Shown here piece after piece: positions 1 to 6,027 of a stretch of 11,044 bases of DNA. The position numbers were made by a program, and so were the translations under genes. The notes under the pieces are model-generated. The model was given only the letters and a program-made list of their open reading frames with translations. It was not told where the DNA came from and made no database searches. This DNA is from DATLZM01 sp035559315. Its GTDB lineage: Bacteria > Actinomycetota > UBA4738 > HRBIN12. The stretch covers positions 1 to 11,044 of the forward strand of contig DATMBJ010000166.1 in assembly GCA_035559315.1 (NCBI GenBank), read 5' to 3'. Numbering within the stretch: the first letter of the stretch is position 1; each line of letters begins with the position of its first letter.

Positions 1-127
1 CCGCCGCCACGACGCCGAGCAGGCCGAGGGTCGCGGGCAGCACCCGCCACGGGGACCGCCCGGCGGCCACGGCCCGCCAGGCGGCGACCTCCGCGATGGC
101 GCCGCCCAGGGCCGCCGCGATCTCCAC
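1..127 (-). CDS. N-terminal part of an unknown membrane protein
   Basis: Only the first 42 codons are in the window; the gene continues past the left edge. I place the start at a GTG (127-125), 3 bp after the stop of the upstream membrane gene, because a GAGGTG ribosome binding site lies about 6 nt before it and because this frame reads as a coherent hydrophobic N-terminus (MEIAAALGGAIAEVAAWRAV, then a polar turn with SPW and a second hydrophobic stretch LPATLGLLGVVAA). The tight spacing implies co-translation with the 131-910 gene, so the two products probably act together in the membrane. I do not recognise the family. Confidence 0.6.
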   Translation of the reverse strand, partial: MEIAAALGGAIAEVAAWRAVAAGRSPWRVLPATLGLLGVVAA

Positions 128-130
128 CGT

Positions 131-910
131 TCACCTCGGGAGGAAGCGGACCTTCACCGCCACCTCGGCCGTGAACGCGGTCATGACCGCGAGGTAGAAG
201 AAGCCCGTGGCCGCCTGCACGGCCGACGCCCGCTCGCCCCGGAGCGCCGCCACGACCAGGCCGGCGACGAGGGCGGTGGCGAGCACCATCCCCGCCGCGA
301 TCCAGGGCGCGAGCGCGCCGGCCGTGAGCAGGGGGTTGATGGTCGGGTCGGCCCCCACCGCCCCGAACCCCCCGGACACCACGGCCGCCGCCTCCGCCGC
401 GACCGCGGCCAGGAGGAGCGTCGCGGCCCGCCGGATCGGCCCGCGGCCGAGGCGGCGGTCGGTGAGGTACCAGTGGCCCAGGAGGAGCCCGTCCAGGACC
501 GCGCCGAGGAACGCCGAGCCCGCCGCCACCTGGAAGAGCGAGAGGGGGAGGGGCTGGCGGCCGGCGGCGGCCACGGCGACGAGGAGCGCGCCCGCGACCG
601 GGAGCGACGCGAGACCGATCGCCCGGGCCGCCCGCGCCCGGCGGAGGAACAGGATCCCGGCCCAGGCCGCGGTCGCCACGGCGAGGGCCGCGGCGAGGAG
701 CACCGTCCACCGCCCGGCCGCATCCCCCGGGACCCGCGCCCGGGTCGCCGCGAACCAGGCCGCGGCGGCCAGCGCGGCCTGGAGGGCCCCGAGCAGGACG
801 AAGAACCCGCGCTTCACCTCGTGCCACAGGGGCGTGAGGAACGCGAGCGCCAGGCCCCCCACGACCGCCTCGGCGAGCACCACCGCCATCACGCCCGCCG
901 ATCCCCTCAC
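131..910 (-). CDS. Integral membrane protein with about eight helices, function unknown
   Basis: 259 residues, almost wholly hydrophobic. I count eight likely membrane helices, at about residues 7-29, 35-57, 68-90, 97-117, 121-149, 162-183, 193-223 and 228-253, joined by short Arg-rich loops. Polar residues within or next to helices that could matter are H30 (TPLWHEVKRG), Q126, D139 and the GHWYL segment at the end of helix 5. A histidine and tryptophan at a helix end occur in heme or quinone membrane proteins, but no family signature is clear, so I give no function. The GTG at 910-908 is used as start because GGGGGG lies about 6 nt upstream; an in-frame ATG at 889-887 is an alternative and would drop seven residues. 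It is followed after 3 bp by another membrane gene, and it is divergent from a methyltransferase gene. Confidence 0.8.
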   Translation of the reverse strand: MRGSAGVMAVVLAEAVVGGLALAFLTPLWHEVKRGFFVLLGALQAALAAAAWFAATRARVPGDAAGRWTVLLAAALAVATAAWAGILFLRRARAARAIGLASLPVAGALLVAVAAAGRQPLPLSLFQVAAGSAFLGAVLDGLLLGHWYLTDRRLGRGPIRRAATLLLAAVAAEAAAVVSGGFGAVGADPTINPLLTAGALAPWIAAGMVLATALVAGLVVAALRGERASAVQAATGFFYLAVMTAFTAEVAVKVRFLPR

Positions 911-940
911 CGCGCGCCCCCCGAGACCATGCCGCGGCTA

Positions 941-946
941 AGCCTA
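941..946 (-). promoter_or_regulatory. Putative -10 box (TAGGCT) for the membrane-protein operon
   Basis: Reading the minus strand, TAGGCT fits the TANNNT -10 pattern seen at the other genes here. Transcription would start near 934, leaving a leader of about 24 nt before the GTG at 910. No convincing -35 hexamer is visible, and the box sits in a small AT-richer palindrome (GCTAAGCCTAGC, 938-949). Confidence 0.4.
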
Positions 947-1038
947 GCGGGGCCGGCCGGGGTCATCGGGCCATGCGGCCGCCTCGAGGCCGCCCACGGA
1001 CCGCGCCGGGGATCCCGGAGCCGTCCCCCGGTCGCGGC

Positions 1039-1046
1039 GGTACCCT
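1039..1046 (+). promoter_or_regulatory. Putative leaderless promoter (GGTACCCT) of the methyltransferase
   Basis: A TACCCT -10 box preceded by GG lies 9 nt before the GTG start at 1056. There is no Shine-Dalgarno sequence between them. Transcription would begin at or next to the start codon. The same GGTACNNT box stands in front of the genes at 3621 and 5470. Confidence 0.5.
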
Positions 1047-1055
1047 TCCTGCTCC

Positions 1056-1856
1056 GTGGACGATTGGCGTTCCTACGACTCCGTGGCCGAGCGGTACGAG
1101 CGCGTGGCGGCCCCCCGTCTCGTGGAGCCCGCGCGCGACCTGGTGGAGGCGGCGGGGGTGGTCCCCGGCCTCCGGGTGCTCGACGTGGGGACCGGGACCG
1201 GCGTGGCGGCCGGGGCCGCGGCGGCGGCGCTCGGGGGCGACGGGGTGGTCGTCGGCGTGGACGTCTCCCTCCCGATGCTCCGCGTCGCCCGCTCCGCCCG
1301 CCCCGGGGTCCGGGTGGCCGCGGCCCGGGCCTTCGACCTGCCGTTCCGGGACGGGGCCTTCGACGTGGTGCTCGCGAGCTTCGTCCTCTCCCACTTCCCG
1401 AGGCCCGAGACCGCCCTCTTCGACATGCTCCGGGTGCTCCGGCCGGGGGGCCGCCTCGGGGTGACGAACCGGGGGCCGGGGGAGGACGACCTCCAACGCA
1501 CGTGGCGGGAGCTCGTCGAGGCCGCGGTGGGCGTGGAGCTCGCCCGCTCGGCCGTGCAGCAGGCCGTGCCGTGGGAGGAGCGGTTCGCCGACCGCCGCGC
1601 GCTCGAGGAGGCCCTCCACCGCGCGGGCCTGCGTCGGGTCCGCTCGGAGCTCCGCCGCTACCGCTTCCGCTACACGATCGAGGAGTTCCTCGAGGAACGG
1701 ACGGCCTCGGCGACGGGCCGGTTCGTCCGGGGGATGCTGGGCGAGGCGGGGTTCGCCCGCTTCCTCGAGCGGGCCAGGGCCGCCTACCTCGAGCGGTTCG
1801 CCGACCCCCTCACGGACCTCCGGGAGGTCGTCCTGGCGGTGGGCGCGAAGCCCTGA
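1056..1856 (+). CDS. Class I SAM-dependent methyltransferase
   Basis: 266 residues with a Rossmann-type methyltransferase fold of the Methyltransf_11/25 (UbiE/BioC-like) kind. SAM-binding motif I is VLDVGTGTG (41-49). The acidic residue that would hold the ribose is D69 in VVVGVDVS. The DLPFRDGAFDVVLASFVLSHF segment (94-114) and LRPGGRLGV (128-136) are motifs typical of small-molecule methyltransferases. The C-terminal third (about 140-266) is helical and Arg/Glu-rich, and probably forms the substrate cap. The substrate cannot be read from sequence. The N-terminus (DDWRSYDSVAERYERVA) is the usual family beginning, which supports the GTG at 1056. The gene stands alone: divergent from the membrane operon and convergent with pepA, 32 bp away. 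It is cytoplasmic, with no signal peptide. Confidence 0.88.
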   Translation: MDDWRSYDSVAERYERVAAPRLVEPARDLVEAAGVVPGLRVLDVGTGTGVAAGAAAAALGGDGVVVGVDVSLPMLRVARSARPGVRVAAARAFDLPFRDGAFDVVLASFVLSHFPRPETALFDMLRVLRPGGRLGVTNRGPGEDDLQRTWRELVEAAVGVELARSAVQQAVPWEERFADRRALEEALHRAGLRRVRSELRRYRFRYTIEEFLEERTASATGRFVRGMLGEAGFARFLERARAAYLERFADPLTDLREVVLAVGAKP

Positions 1857-1858
1857 CC

Positions 1859-1871
1859 GGCCGGCGCGGCC
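1859..1871. terminator. Weak hairpin between convergent genes
   Basis: GGCCG-GCG-CGGCC forms a perfect 5-bp GC stem with a 3-nt loop, between the stop codons of the methyltransferase and pepA. It has no T-run on either side, so it could be a pause or bidirectional terminator, or simple chance in GC-rich DNA. Confidence 0.2.
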
Positions 1872-1888
1872 TCGCGCGGCGCGGGACC

Positions 1889-3454
1889 CTAGCGGCGCGC
1901 CGGCTCCCGTCGCGTCGCCGCCCGCCGCCTCGCCGCACGACGTCCGGCGGCGGGCGCCCTCGCCGCCTCCTCCAGCACCCACGTCACGAGGGTCCGCACG
2001 GGCACCCCGGTCCCGCCCTTGCCCCACAGGTCGCCGGGCTTCTCGGCGAACGCCGGCCCCGCGATGTCGAGGTGGGCCCAGGGCACGTCGTCCACGAACT
2101 CCGCGAGGAACAGGGCGGCGGTGATGGCCCCGCCCCAGCGGTCGCCGATGTTCTTCACGTCCGCGATCGTCGAGCGGAGCTGCTCCCGGTACTCCTTCCA
2201 CAGCGGGAGCTCCCAGCCCGGCTCGCCCGCCCGCTCGCCGGCGGCGAGGAGCTCGCGGACGAGCGCCCGGTCCGTGCCCATCACGCCCCAGAGCTGCTCG
2301 CCGAGGGCCACCATGCAGGCCCCGGTGAGGGTCGCCGCGTCCACGATGGCCCGGGGGCGGGGCTCCTGGCGGGAGAGGTAGGCGAGGGCGTCGGCCAGGA
2401 CCAGCCGGCCCTCGGCGTCCGTGTTCAGCACCTCGGAGGTCTTCCCCCCGTAGTGACGGAGGACGTCGCCGGGGCGGATCGCCGAGCCGCTCGGCATGTT
2501 CTCCGCGGTCGGGATCGCGGCGATCACGTTGACCTTGGGCTTGAGCGTGGCGATGGCCCGCATCGCGCCGAGGACCGCGGCCGCCCCGGCCATGTCGGCC
2601 TTCATCCACTCCATGTTCTTGGCGTCCTTGATCGAGAGGCCCCCGGAGTCGAACGCGATGCCCTTGCCGGTGAGCGCGAGGGGCGGCTCGGAGGCCGCCG
2701 CGCCCCGGTAGCGGAGCTCGATGAGCCGCGGCGGGTTCACGCTGCCCCGCCCCACGCCGAGGATGCCGCCGAACCCGGCGCGCTCGAGCTCCTCCTCGTT
2801 CCACACCCGGACCTCCAGCCCGACCTCGGCGGCCATCCGACGGGCCTCCTGGGCCAGGTGCTCGGGGGTGCAGTCGATCGCGGGGGTGTTCACGAGGTCG
2901 CGGGTCCAGGCCGTGGCGGCGGCGAGCACCTCGGCCCGCTCCACGGCCCGCCGCATGGCCCGCGCGTCCCACCGGGGGGAGCCGAGCACGATCACCCGGC
3001 GCAGGGCGGGGGGCTCGGGCGGACCGTCGTCCTCGCCCGTGGTCCGGTAGCGGTCGAAGCGGTACGCGCCGAGGGCCGCCCCCTCCACCGTGGCCTGGAC
3101 GGCGTCCTCGGCCGCACGGCCCAGGACCTGGGGGAAGGTCGTGGCCACCGTGGGGAACCGCGAGATGGTCCCGCCCGCCTTGCCCATCCCGCGCCGGAGC
3201 GCGTCGGTCCCCGCCCCCCGCCGCTCGCCGAGCCCGACCAGCAGGACGGCCCCGGCGCGGAACGGGTCCCCCTCCCGCCGGGGGATGAGCAGGTGCTCGC
3301 CCCTCTTGCCCTTGAGCCGGGCGGCGGCGTAGGGCTCGAGCAGCCCCAGCTCCCGGACCCCCGGGCCGGGCTCGGGCCCCTGGAAGACGGGAAGGACGAG
3401 GAGGTCCGCCTCGACCGACGCGGGCCCCTCCACGGAATACGCGAACTCGACCAC
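1889..3454 (-). CDS. pepA: Leucyl (cytosol) aminopeptidase, M17 family
   Basis: 521 residues from the chosen start. The protein is a hexameric, two-metal exopeptidase that removes N-terminal residues, preferably leucine, in the cytoplasm during peptide turnover. From the GTG at 3454, the metal ligands read K264, D269, D287, D346 and E348, and the catalytic pair K276 and R350. Their spacing matches E. coli PepA exactly. The family signature NTDAEGRL is at 344-351, and the GGTGVPVRTL segment near 480-489 is also typical. The N-terminal macro-like domain (about 1-160) is complete. I prefer 3454 to the upstream in-frame GTG at 3499, because a GGAGG lies 7 nt before it and the protein then starts VVEFAYSVEG as in relatives. 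After the conserved core there is an odd Arg/Ala-rich tail of about 20 residues. It is a single-gene unit, divergent from the cupin gene. Confidence 0.95.
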   Translation of the reverse strand: MVEFAYSVEGPASVEADLLVLPVFQGPEPGPGVRELGLLEPYAAARLKGKRGEHLLIPRREGDPFRAGAVLLVGLGERRGAGTDALRRGMGKAGGTISRFPTVATTFPQVLGRAAEDAVQATVEGAALGAYRFDRYRTTGEDDGPPEPPALRRVIVLGSPRWDARAMRRAVERAEVLAAATAWTRDLVNTPAIDCTPEHLAQEARRMAAEVGLEVRVWNEEELERAGFGGILGVGRGSVNPPRLIELRYRGAAASEPPLALTGKGIAFDSGGLSIKDAKNMEWMKADMAGAAAVLGAMRAIATLKPKVNVIAAIPTAENMPSGSAIRPGDVLRHYGGKTSEVLNTDAEGRLVLADALAYLSRQEPRPRAIVDAATLTGACMVALGEQLWGVMGTDRALVRELLAAGERAGEPGWELPLWKEYREQLRSTIADVKNIGDRWGGAITAALFLAEFVDDVPWAHLDIAGPAFAEKPGDLWGKGGTGVPVRTLVTWVLEEAARAPAAGRRAARRRAATRREPARR

Positions 3455-3461
3455 CTCTCCC

Positions 3462-3466
3462 CCTCC
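3462..3466 (-). promoter_or_regulatory. Ribosome binding site that fixes the pepA start
   Basis: GGAGG on the minus strand, 7 nt before the GTG at 3454-3452. It shows that the 15 extra codons back to 3499 are leader and not protein. The -10 box at 3494-3489 would also lie inside a gene that began at 3499. Confidence 0.7.
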
Positions 3467-3488
3467 GTGCGGAGACGACCGGGCGCCT

Positions 3489-3496
3489 AGTCTACC
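3489..3496 (-). promoter_or_regulatory. Putative pepA promoter -10 (GGTAGACT)
   Basis: TAGACT preceded by GG, read on the minus strand. The start of transcription would be near 3482, giving a leader of about 27 nt that contains the GGAGG site. The same TAGACT hexamer serves the MFS gene at 7265-7260. No -35 element is recognisable. Confidence 0.45.
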
Positions 3497-3589
3497 CACG
3501 GGGCAACCGCGGCGGTGCGGGGCCCGCGACGGCGGGCGGGCGTCGGCGGGTCCGGGCGGGCGCCGGTCGCGTACCGTGGGCCCCGACGC

Positions 3590-3610
3590 CGTACCGGGAG
3601 GCCCGGTACG
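3590..3610. repeat. Perfect 9-bp inverted repeat, operator-like
   Basis: CGTACCGGG-AGG-CCCGGTACG is a perfect palindrome with a 3-bp centre. Its right arm overlaps the -10 box of the cupin gene (3607-3612). A further half-site, CGTACCG, lies at 3570-3576, 20 bp (about two helical turns) before the left arm. Position and spacing suggest a repressor or other regulator site; the RNA could also form a hairpin if transcription starts further upstream. No known operator consensus is recognised. Confidence 0.5.
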
Positions 3611-3612
3611 CT
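3605..3612 (+). promoter_or_regulatory. Putative leaderless promoter (GGTACGCT) of the cupin gene
   Basis: TACGCT preceded by GG, 8 nt before the GTG at 3621, with no Shine-Dalgarno sequence in between. The box is part of the right arm of the inverted repeat at 3590-3610, so a protein bound there would block RNA polymerase. Confidence 0.5.
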
Positions 3613-3620
3613 TCGGGCCG

Positions 3621-3959
3621 GTGCAGACGAAGGACCTCCGCGACCTGGTGCGGTTCTCCGAGGCGGGCCCCCACCACGGGCCGCTCTACGAGTCCGGGCG
3701 GCTGTGGTCGGAGGTCGTGTGCCTGGAGGGGCCCCAGCGCCTGGGCCCGATCTCCGACCCGGGCTCCGACGCGATCTTCGCGGTGCTCGCCGGGGAGGTG
3801 GCGGTCCAGGTGGACCGCCGGCGGGCCCGCCTCAAGCAGTGGGGGACGGTGCTGGTCCCGGCCGGCTCGACCCTCACGATCGCGAACGCCTCGCCCGAAC
3901 CGGCCGTGCTGCTCATCGTGGCGGCGCCGCCGCCCGTCCCGCGGAGCGTCTCCGGGTAG
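3621..3959 (+). CDS. Small single-domain cupin protein
   Basis: 112 residues forming one cupin beta-barrel. The core runs from about 42 to 102: GPISDPGSDAIFAVLAGEV corresponds to cupin motif 1, and KQWGTVLVPAGSTLTIAN to motif 2. The HxH and the later His/Glu that bind metal in enzymatic cupins are missing; the only histidines are H18 and H19, before the barrel. A binding or structural role is therefore likelier than dioxygenase or isomerase chemistry, but the ligand is unknown. The GTG at 3621 is chosen because the -10 box sits 8 nt upstream; an in-frame GTG at 3576 would put the promoter inside the gene. Its 3' end overlaps the end of the convergent cytX by 47 bp. Confidence 0.8.
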   Translation: MQTKDLRDLVRFSEAGPHHGPLYESGRLWSEVVCLEGPQRLGPISDPGSDAIFAVLAGEVAVQVDRRRARLKQWGTVLVPAGSTLTIANASPEPAVLLIVAAPPPVPRSVSG

Positions 3960-5346
3960 CCGGCCCGAGCACCAGGAGCCCCAGCGCGAACGCCGCGAGG
4001 AACGCCGGCGCGCTCGCCCCGAGGGTCGAGCCGGCGAGGGGGAACGGCAGCCCGAGCCACCCCTCGAACACCGCGCGCACCGCCTCCTGCCACCACGCCG
4101 GCCCCGTCGGCACGCTCCAGTGGTAGAGGAGGAACCCGACGCCCCACGGGAGCAGGGCGAGCGGCCGGAGCGCGGGCGGCGCGTCCTGGGCTCCTCCGGG
4201 CCCGTCCCCGGCTCGGCCGTACCGCCCCCCGTGCAGCACGAAGTAGTGGGCGGCGAAGACGCCGAAGAGCGGCACGAACACCGACCCGATGAGGAACAGG
4301 AAGACCTCGTAGGCGTCCATCGTGAGGAACCACGCGAGGCCGAGGCCGACCGCGGCCACCAGGAGGATCAGCCGGCGCTGGTCCGCGGCGGGCGCGACGT
4401 TCTGCGCCGAGACCGCGGCCGAGTACACGTCGGCGAAGGCCTCGTCGGTCTCGACCGCGAGGAGCGCCACCAGCACGAGCGGGCCGGCCGTGAGCGCGGC
4501 CACGGCCACCGCGATCCCCGCGACCGAGGGCTCGGCGCCCGCCGAGAGCACGAGGAGCGCGCCGAGGGCGTAGAACCAGACGTTCCCGAGGAGGTACCCC
4601 CAGTACGTCCCGGCGAAGGCCCGCGCGTCGGGGCGGGCGAAGCGGCTGTAGTCGGCCACGAGGGGGAGCCAGGAGATCGGCATCGCGATCACCAGGTCCA
4701 CGGCGAGCCAGAACGGGAGCCGGCCCTCGCCGGGACGGGACCACAGCGCCCCCAGGTCGGCCCGCCCGAGCGCGCCGACCGTGATCCAGACCGCCGCGGC
4801 CAGGACCACGTAGATCCCGAACCGCTCGAGCCACCGCCGGACCACCAGGACCGGCCCCCCGAGCGCGAGCGCCGTGCAGACGACGGCGGCGAGGACGAGC
4901 CAGAGCGGGTAGGCGTCGAGGCCGAACAGCCGGATCGACATCCGGTTCGCCATCTGCCCCATCGCCCAGAACTCGACCGCGGTCCAGCCCACGAGCTGGA
5001 GGACGTTCAGCGCGGTGGGGAGGTAGGAGCCGCGCAGCCCGAGCAGCGGCCGGAACAGCACCATCCCCGGCACCCCCTCCCGCTTGCCCGCCACCGCGAC
5101 CAGCGCGAGCGGGGCGCAGCCCACGGCGCTCCCCACGACGATCGCGAGGAGCGCGTCCCGCAGGCCGAGGGCGGGCACGAGCAGCGTGCCGGTCACGAGG
5201 ACGAGGAACCCGAGCGACAGGCTCCCCCACAGCACGGCCAGGTCGAGGCCGGAGAGCCTGCGGTGCTCGGGGGGGACGGGGTCGATGCCCCACGCGGGCG
5301 CCTCGCGCTCGAGGACCCGCTCCAGCCGATCCAGCACGGTCGCCAT
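3913..5346 (-). CDS. cytX: NCS1-family transporter, CytX type (hydroxymethylpyrimidine)
   Basis: 477 residues with about 12 membrane helices, in the nucleobase-cation-symport-1 family. Family features seen are the N-terminal cytoplasmic start ending in RRLSGLDLAVLWGSLSLGF (29-47), the GLRGSYLPTALNVLQLVGW segment (103-121), and WLPLVADYSRFARP (226-239), which matches the family's conserved (A/G)DY(S/T)R(F/Y) motif. NCS1 proteins import cytosine, allantoin or thiamine precursors. The TPP riboswitch directly upstream points to CytX, the putative importer of the thiamine pyrimidine HMP; that assignment rests on the regulation more than on the protein. The ATG at 5346 has GGAGG 7 nt upstream. The C-terminus ends in an Arg/Ala-rich cytoplasmic tail. 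It is a one-gene unit, divergent from the DinB-like gene and convergent with the cupin gene. Confidence 0.88.
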   Translation of the reverse strand: MATVLDRLERVLEREAPAWGIDPVPPEHRRLSGLDLAVLWGSLSLGFLVLVTGTLLVPALGLRDALLAIVVGSAVGCAPLALVAVAGKREGVPGMVLFRPLLGLRGSYLPTALNVLQLVGWTAVEFWAMGQMANRMSIRLFGLDAYPLWLVLAAVVCTALALGGPVLVVRRWLERFGIYVVLAAAVWITVGALGRADLGALWSRPGEGRLPFWLAVDLVIAMPISWLPLVADYSRFARPDARAFAGTYWGYLLGNVWFYALGALLVLSAGAEPSVAGIAVAVAALTAGPLVLVALLAVETDEAFADVYSAAVSAQNVAPAADQRRLILLVAAVGLGLAWFLTMDAYEVFLFLIGSVFVPLFGVFAAHYFVLHGGRYGRAGDGPGGAQDAPPALRPLALLPWGVGFLLYHWSVPTGPAWWQEAVRAVFEGWLGLPFPLAGSTLGASAPAFLAAFALGLLVLGPATRRRSAGRAAAPPR

Positions 5347-5348
5347 GT

Positions 5349-5439
5349 CGCTCCCTCCGCCGGCATTACCCGGATCAGGTTCGAAGGGTCGCGGGCGGAC
5401 CAGCCCGCCTCTCAGCCCGGTCCCCCGGGCTCCCCTGCG
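5349..5439 (-). promoter_or_regulatory. TPP (THI-box) riboswitch controlling cytX
   Basis: On the minus strand the hallmark elements appear in order. GGGGAGCCC opens the aptamer, and a GCCCGG/CCGGGC stem closes on GGGA. CTGAGA follows (5415-5410), then a variable GC stem, ACCTGATCCGG (5380-5370), TAATGCC (5368-5362) and GCGGAGGGA. A short CGC/GCG pairing (5439-5437 with 5351-5349) can close the element. The ATG of cytX is only 2 nt after the aptamer, and its GGAGG ribosome binding site is the conserved GGAGGGA strand itself. TPP binding would therefore hide the site directly, and there is no room for a separate terminator. High thiamine pyrophosphate should switch the transporter off at translation. 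Confidence 0.95.
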
Positions 5440-5445
5440 GGCCCC

Positions 5446-5451
5446 ATCTTA
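5446..5451 (-). promoter_or_regulatory. Putative -10 (TAAGAT) of the riboswitch-cytX transcript
   Basis: TAAGAT on the minus strand, 6 nt before the C of the first aptamer pairing at 5439. The transcript would begin with the riboswitch and have no other 5' leader. The -35 region would fall at about 5469-5474, inside the first codons of the DinB-like gene. Confidence 0.55.
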
Positions 5452-5455
5452 CCCC

Positions 5456-5463
5456 GGTACGAT
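5456..5463 (+). promoter_or_regulatory. Putative leaderless promoter (GGTACGAT) of the DinB-like gene
   Basis: TACGAT preceded by GG, 6 nt before the GTG at 5470, with no Shine-Dalgarno sequence. It lies back to back with the cytX -10 box, 6 bp away, so the two promoters overlap completely. Confidence 0.5.
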
Positions 5464-5469
5464 GCGCCC

Positions 5470-5997
5470 GTGGCGATCCCCGGCCCGGCGGAGGCGATCC
5501 GGATCCTCGACGAGGGACACGTGGCCGTCCGCCGGCTGGTCGAGGGGCTGTCGGTGGACGAGTGGCTCCGGCCGAACGCGATCGGCGGCGGCGACTGGTC
5601 GGCGAAGGACCTGGTGGCCCACCTGGCCGAGTGGGAGCGGTACGCGCTCCAGTCCCTCGCCGAGTGGCGGCGGGGCGAGCGGCCCTGGGTCGAGTCGCTG
5701 TTCGAGGCGGGGGCCGTCGACCAGCAGAACGCGGAGGCCGTGGCGCGGAGCCGGGAGCGGACGCTCACGGAGGTCCGGGCCGACGCCGAGGAGGTCCACC
5801 GGGACCTGCTCCTCGCCCTGGAGCTCATCCCGGAGGAGGAGTGGCGAGCCCGGGCCCCGTACCCGACGACCCGGCGGACCACCCTGGGCGCGCTCCTCGG
5901 GTCGGTGCTGGGCGCGCCGCGGCGGCCCTTCGGGCACGCGTACGCCCACCTCCCGGACCTCGAGGCCTACGTCGCCTCGCTCCGGACGAGCGCCTGA
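5470..5997 (+). CDS. DinB-like / ClbS-DfsB-type four-helix protein
   Basis: 175 residues, predicted as a four-helix bundle of the DinB superfamily. The family's metal-site histidines can be matched to H51 in LVAHLAEWE and to H156 and H160 in FGHAYAHLPDLE, so a divalent metal site is probable. The W43-S-A-K-D-L segment before H51 is the usual lead-in to this helix (GWSAKDLVAHL-type). Superfamily members include thiol-dependent transferases (mycothiol, bacillithiol) and the ClbS cyclopropane hydrolase; which reaction applies here is unknown. The start is the GTG placed by the upstream -10 box; translation from it begins AIPGPAEAIRILDEG. It is cytoplasmic and a single-gene unit. 30 bp separate its stop from the convergent MFS gene. 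Confidence 0.82.
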   Translation: MAIPGPAEAIRILDEGHVAVRRLVEGLSVDEWLRPNAIGGGDWSAKDLVAHLAEWERYALQSLAEWRRGERPWVESLFEAGAVDQQNAEAVARSRERTLTEVRADAEEVHRDLLLALELIPEEEWRARAPYPTTRRTTLGALLGSVLGAPRRPFGHAYAHLPDLEAYVASLRTSA

Positions 5998-6027
5998 AGC
6001 CGCGGCGCGCCCCACCGCATGCCGCCC

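Noticed and set aside
473..3490. A very long open frame on the plus strand across the left half
   Set aside because: It runs through the membrane gene, the methyltransferase (wrong frame) and antisense to pepA. Its product is low-complexity Arg/Gly/Pro sequence, as expected from stop-poor GC-rich DNA.
3455..3499. Longer pepA with a start at the GTG at 3499
   Set aside because: The 15 added residues are not like the family, the -10 box would lie inside the gene, and a good GGAGG stands 7 nt before the GTG at 3454.
3576..3620. Longer cupin gene from the GTG at 3576
   Set aside because: It would place the promoter box and the palindrome inside the coding region and adds only a Gly/Pro-rich stretch.
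5998..6027. Possible terminator between the DinB-like and MFS genes
   Set aside because: There are short self-complementary GC stretches (GCCGCGGC, GGCGCGCC) but no stable stem with a loop and no T-run.
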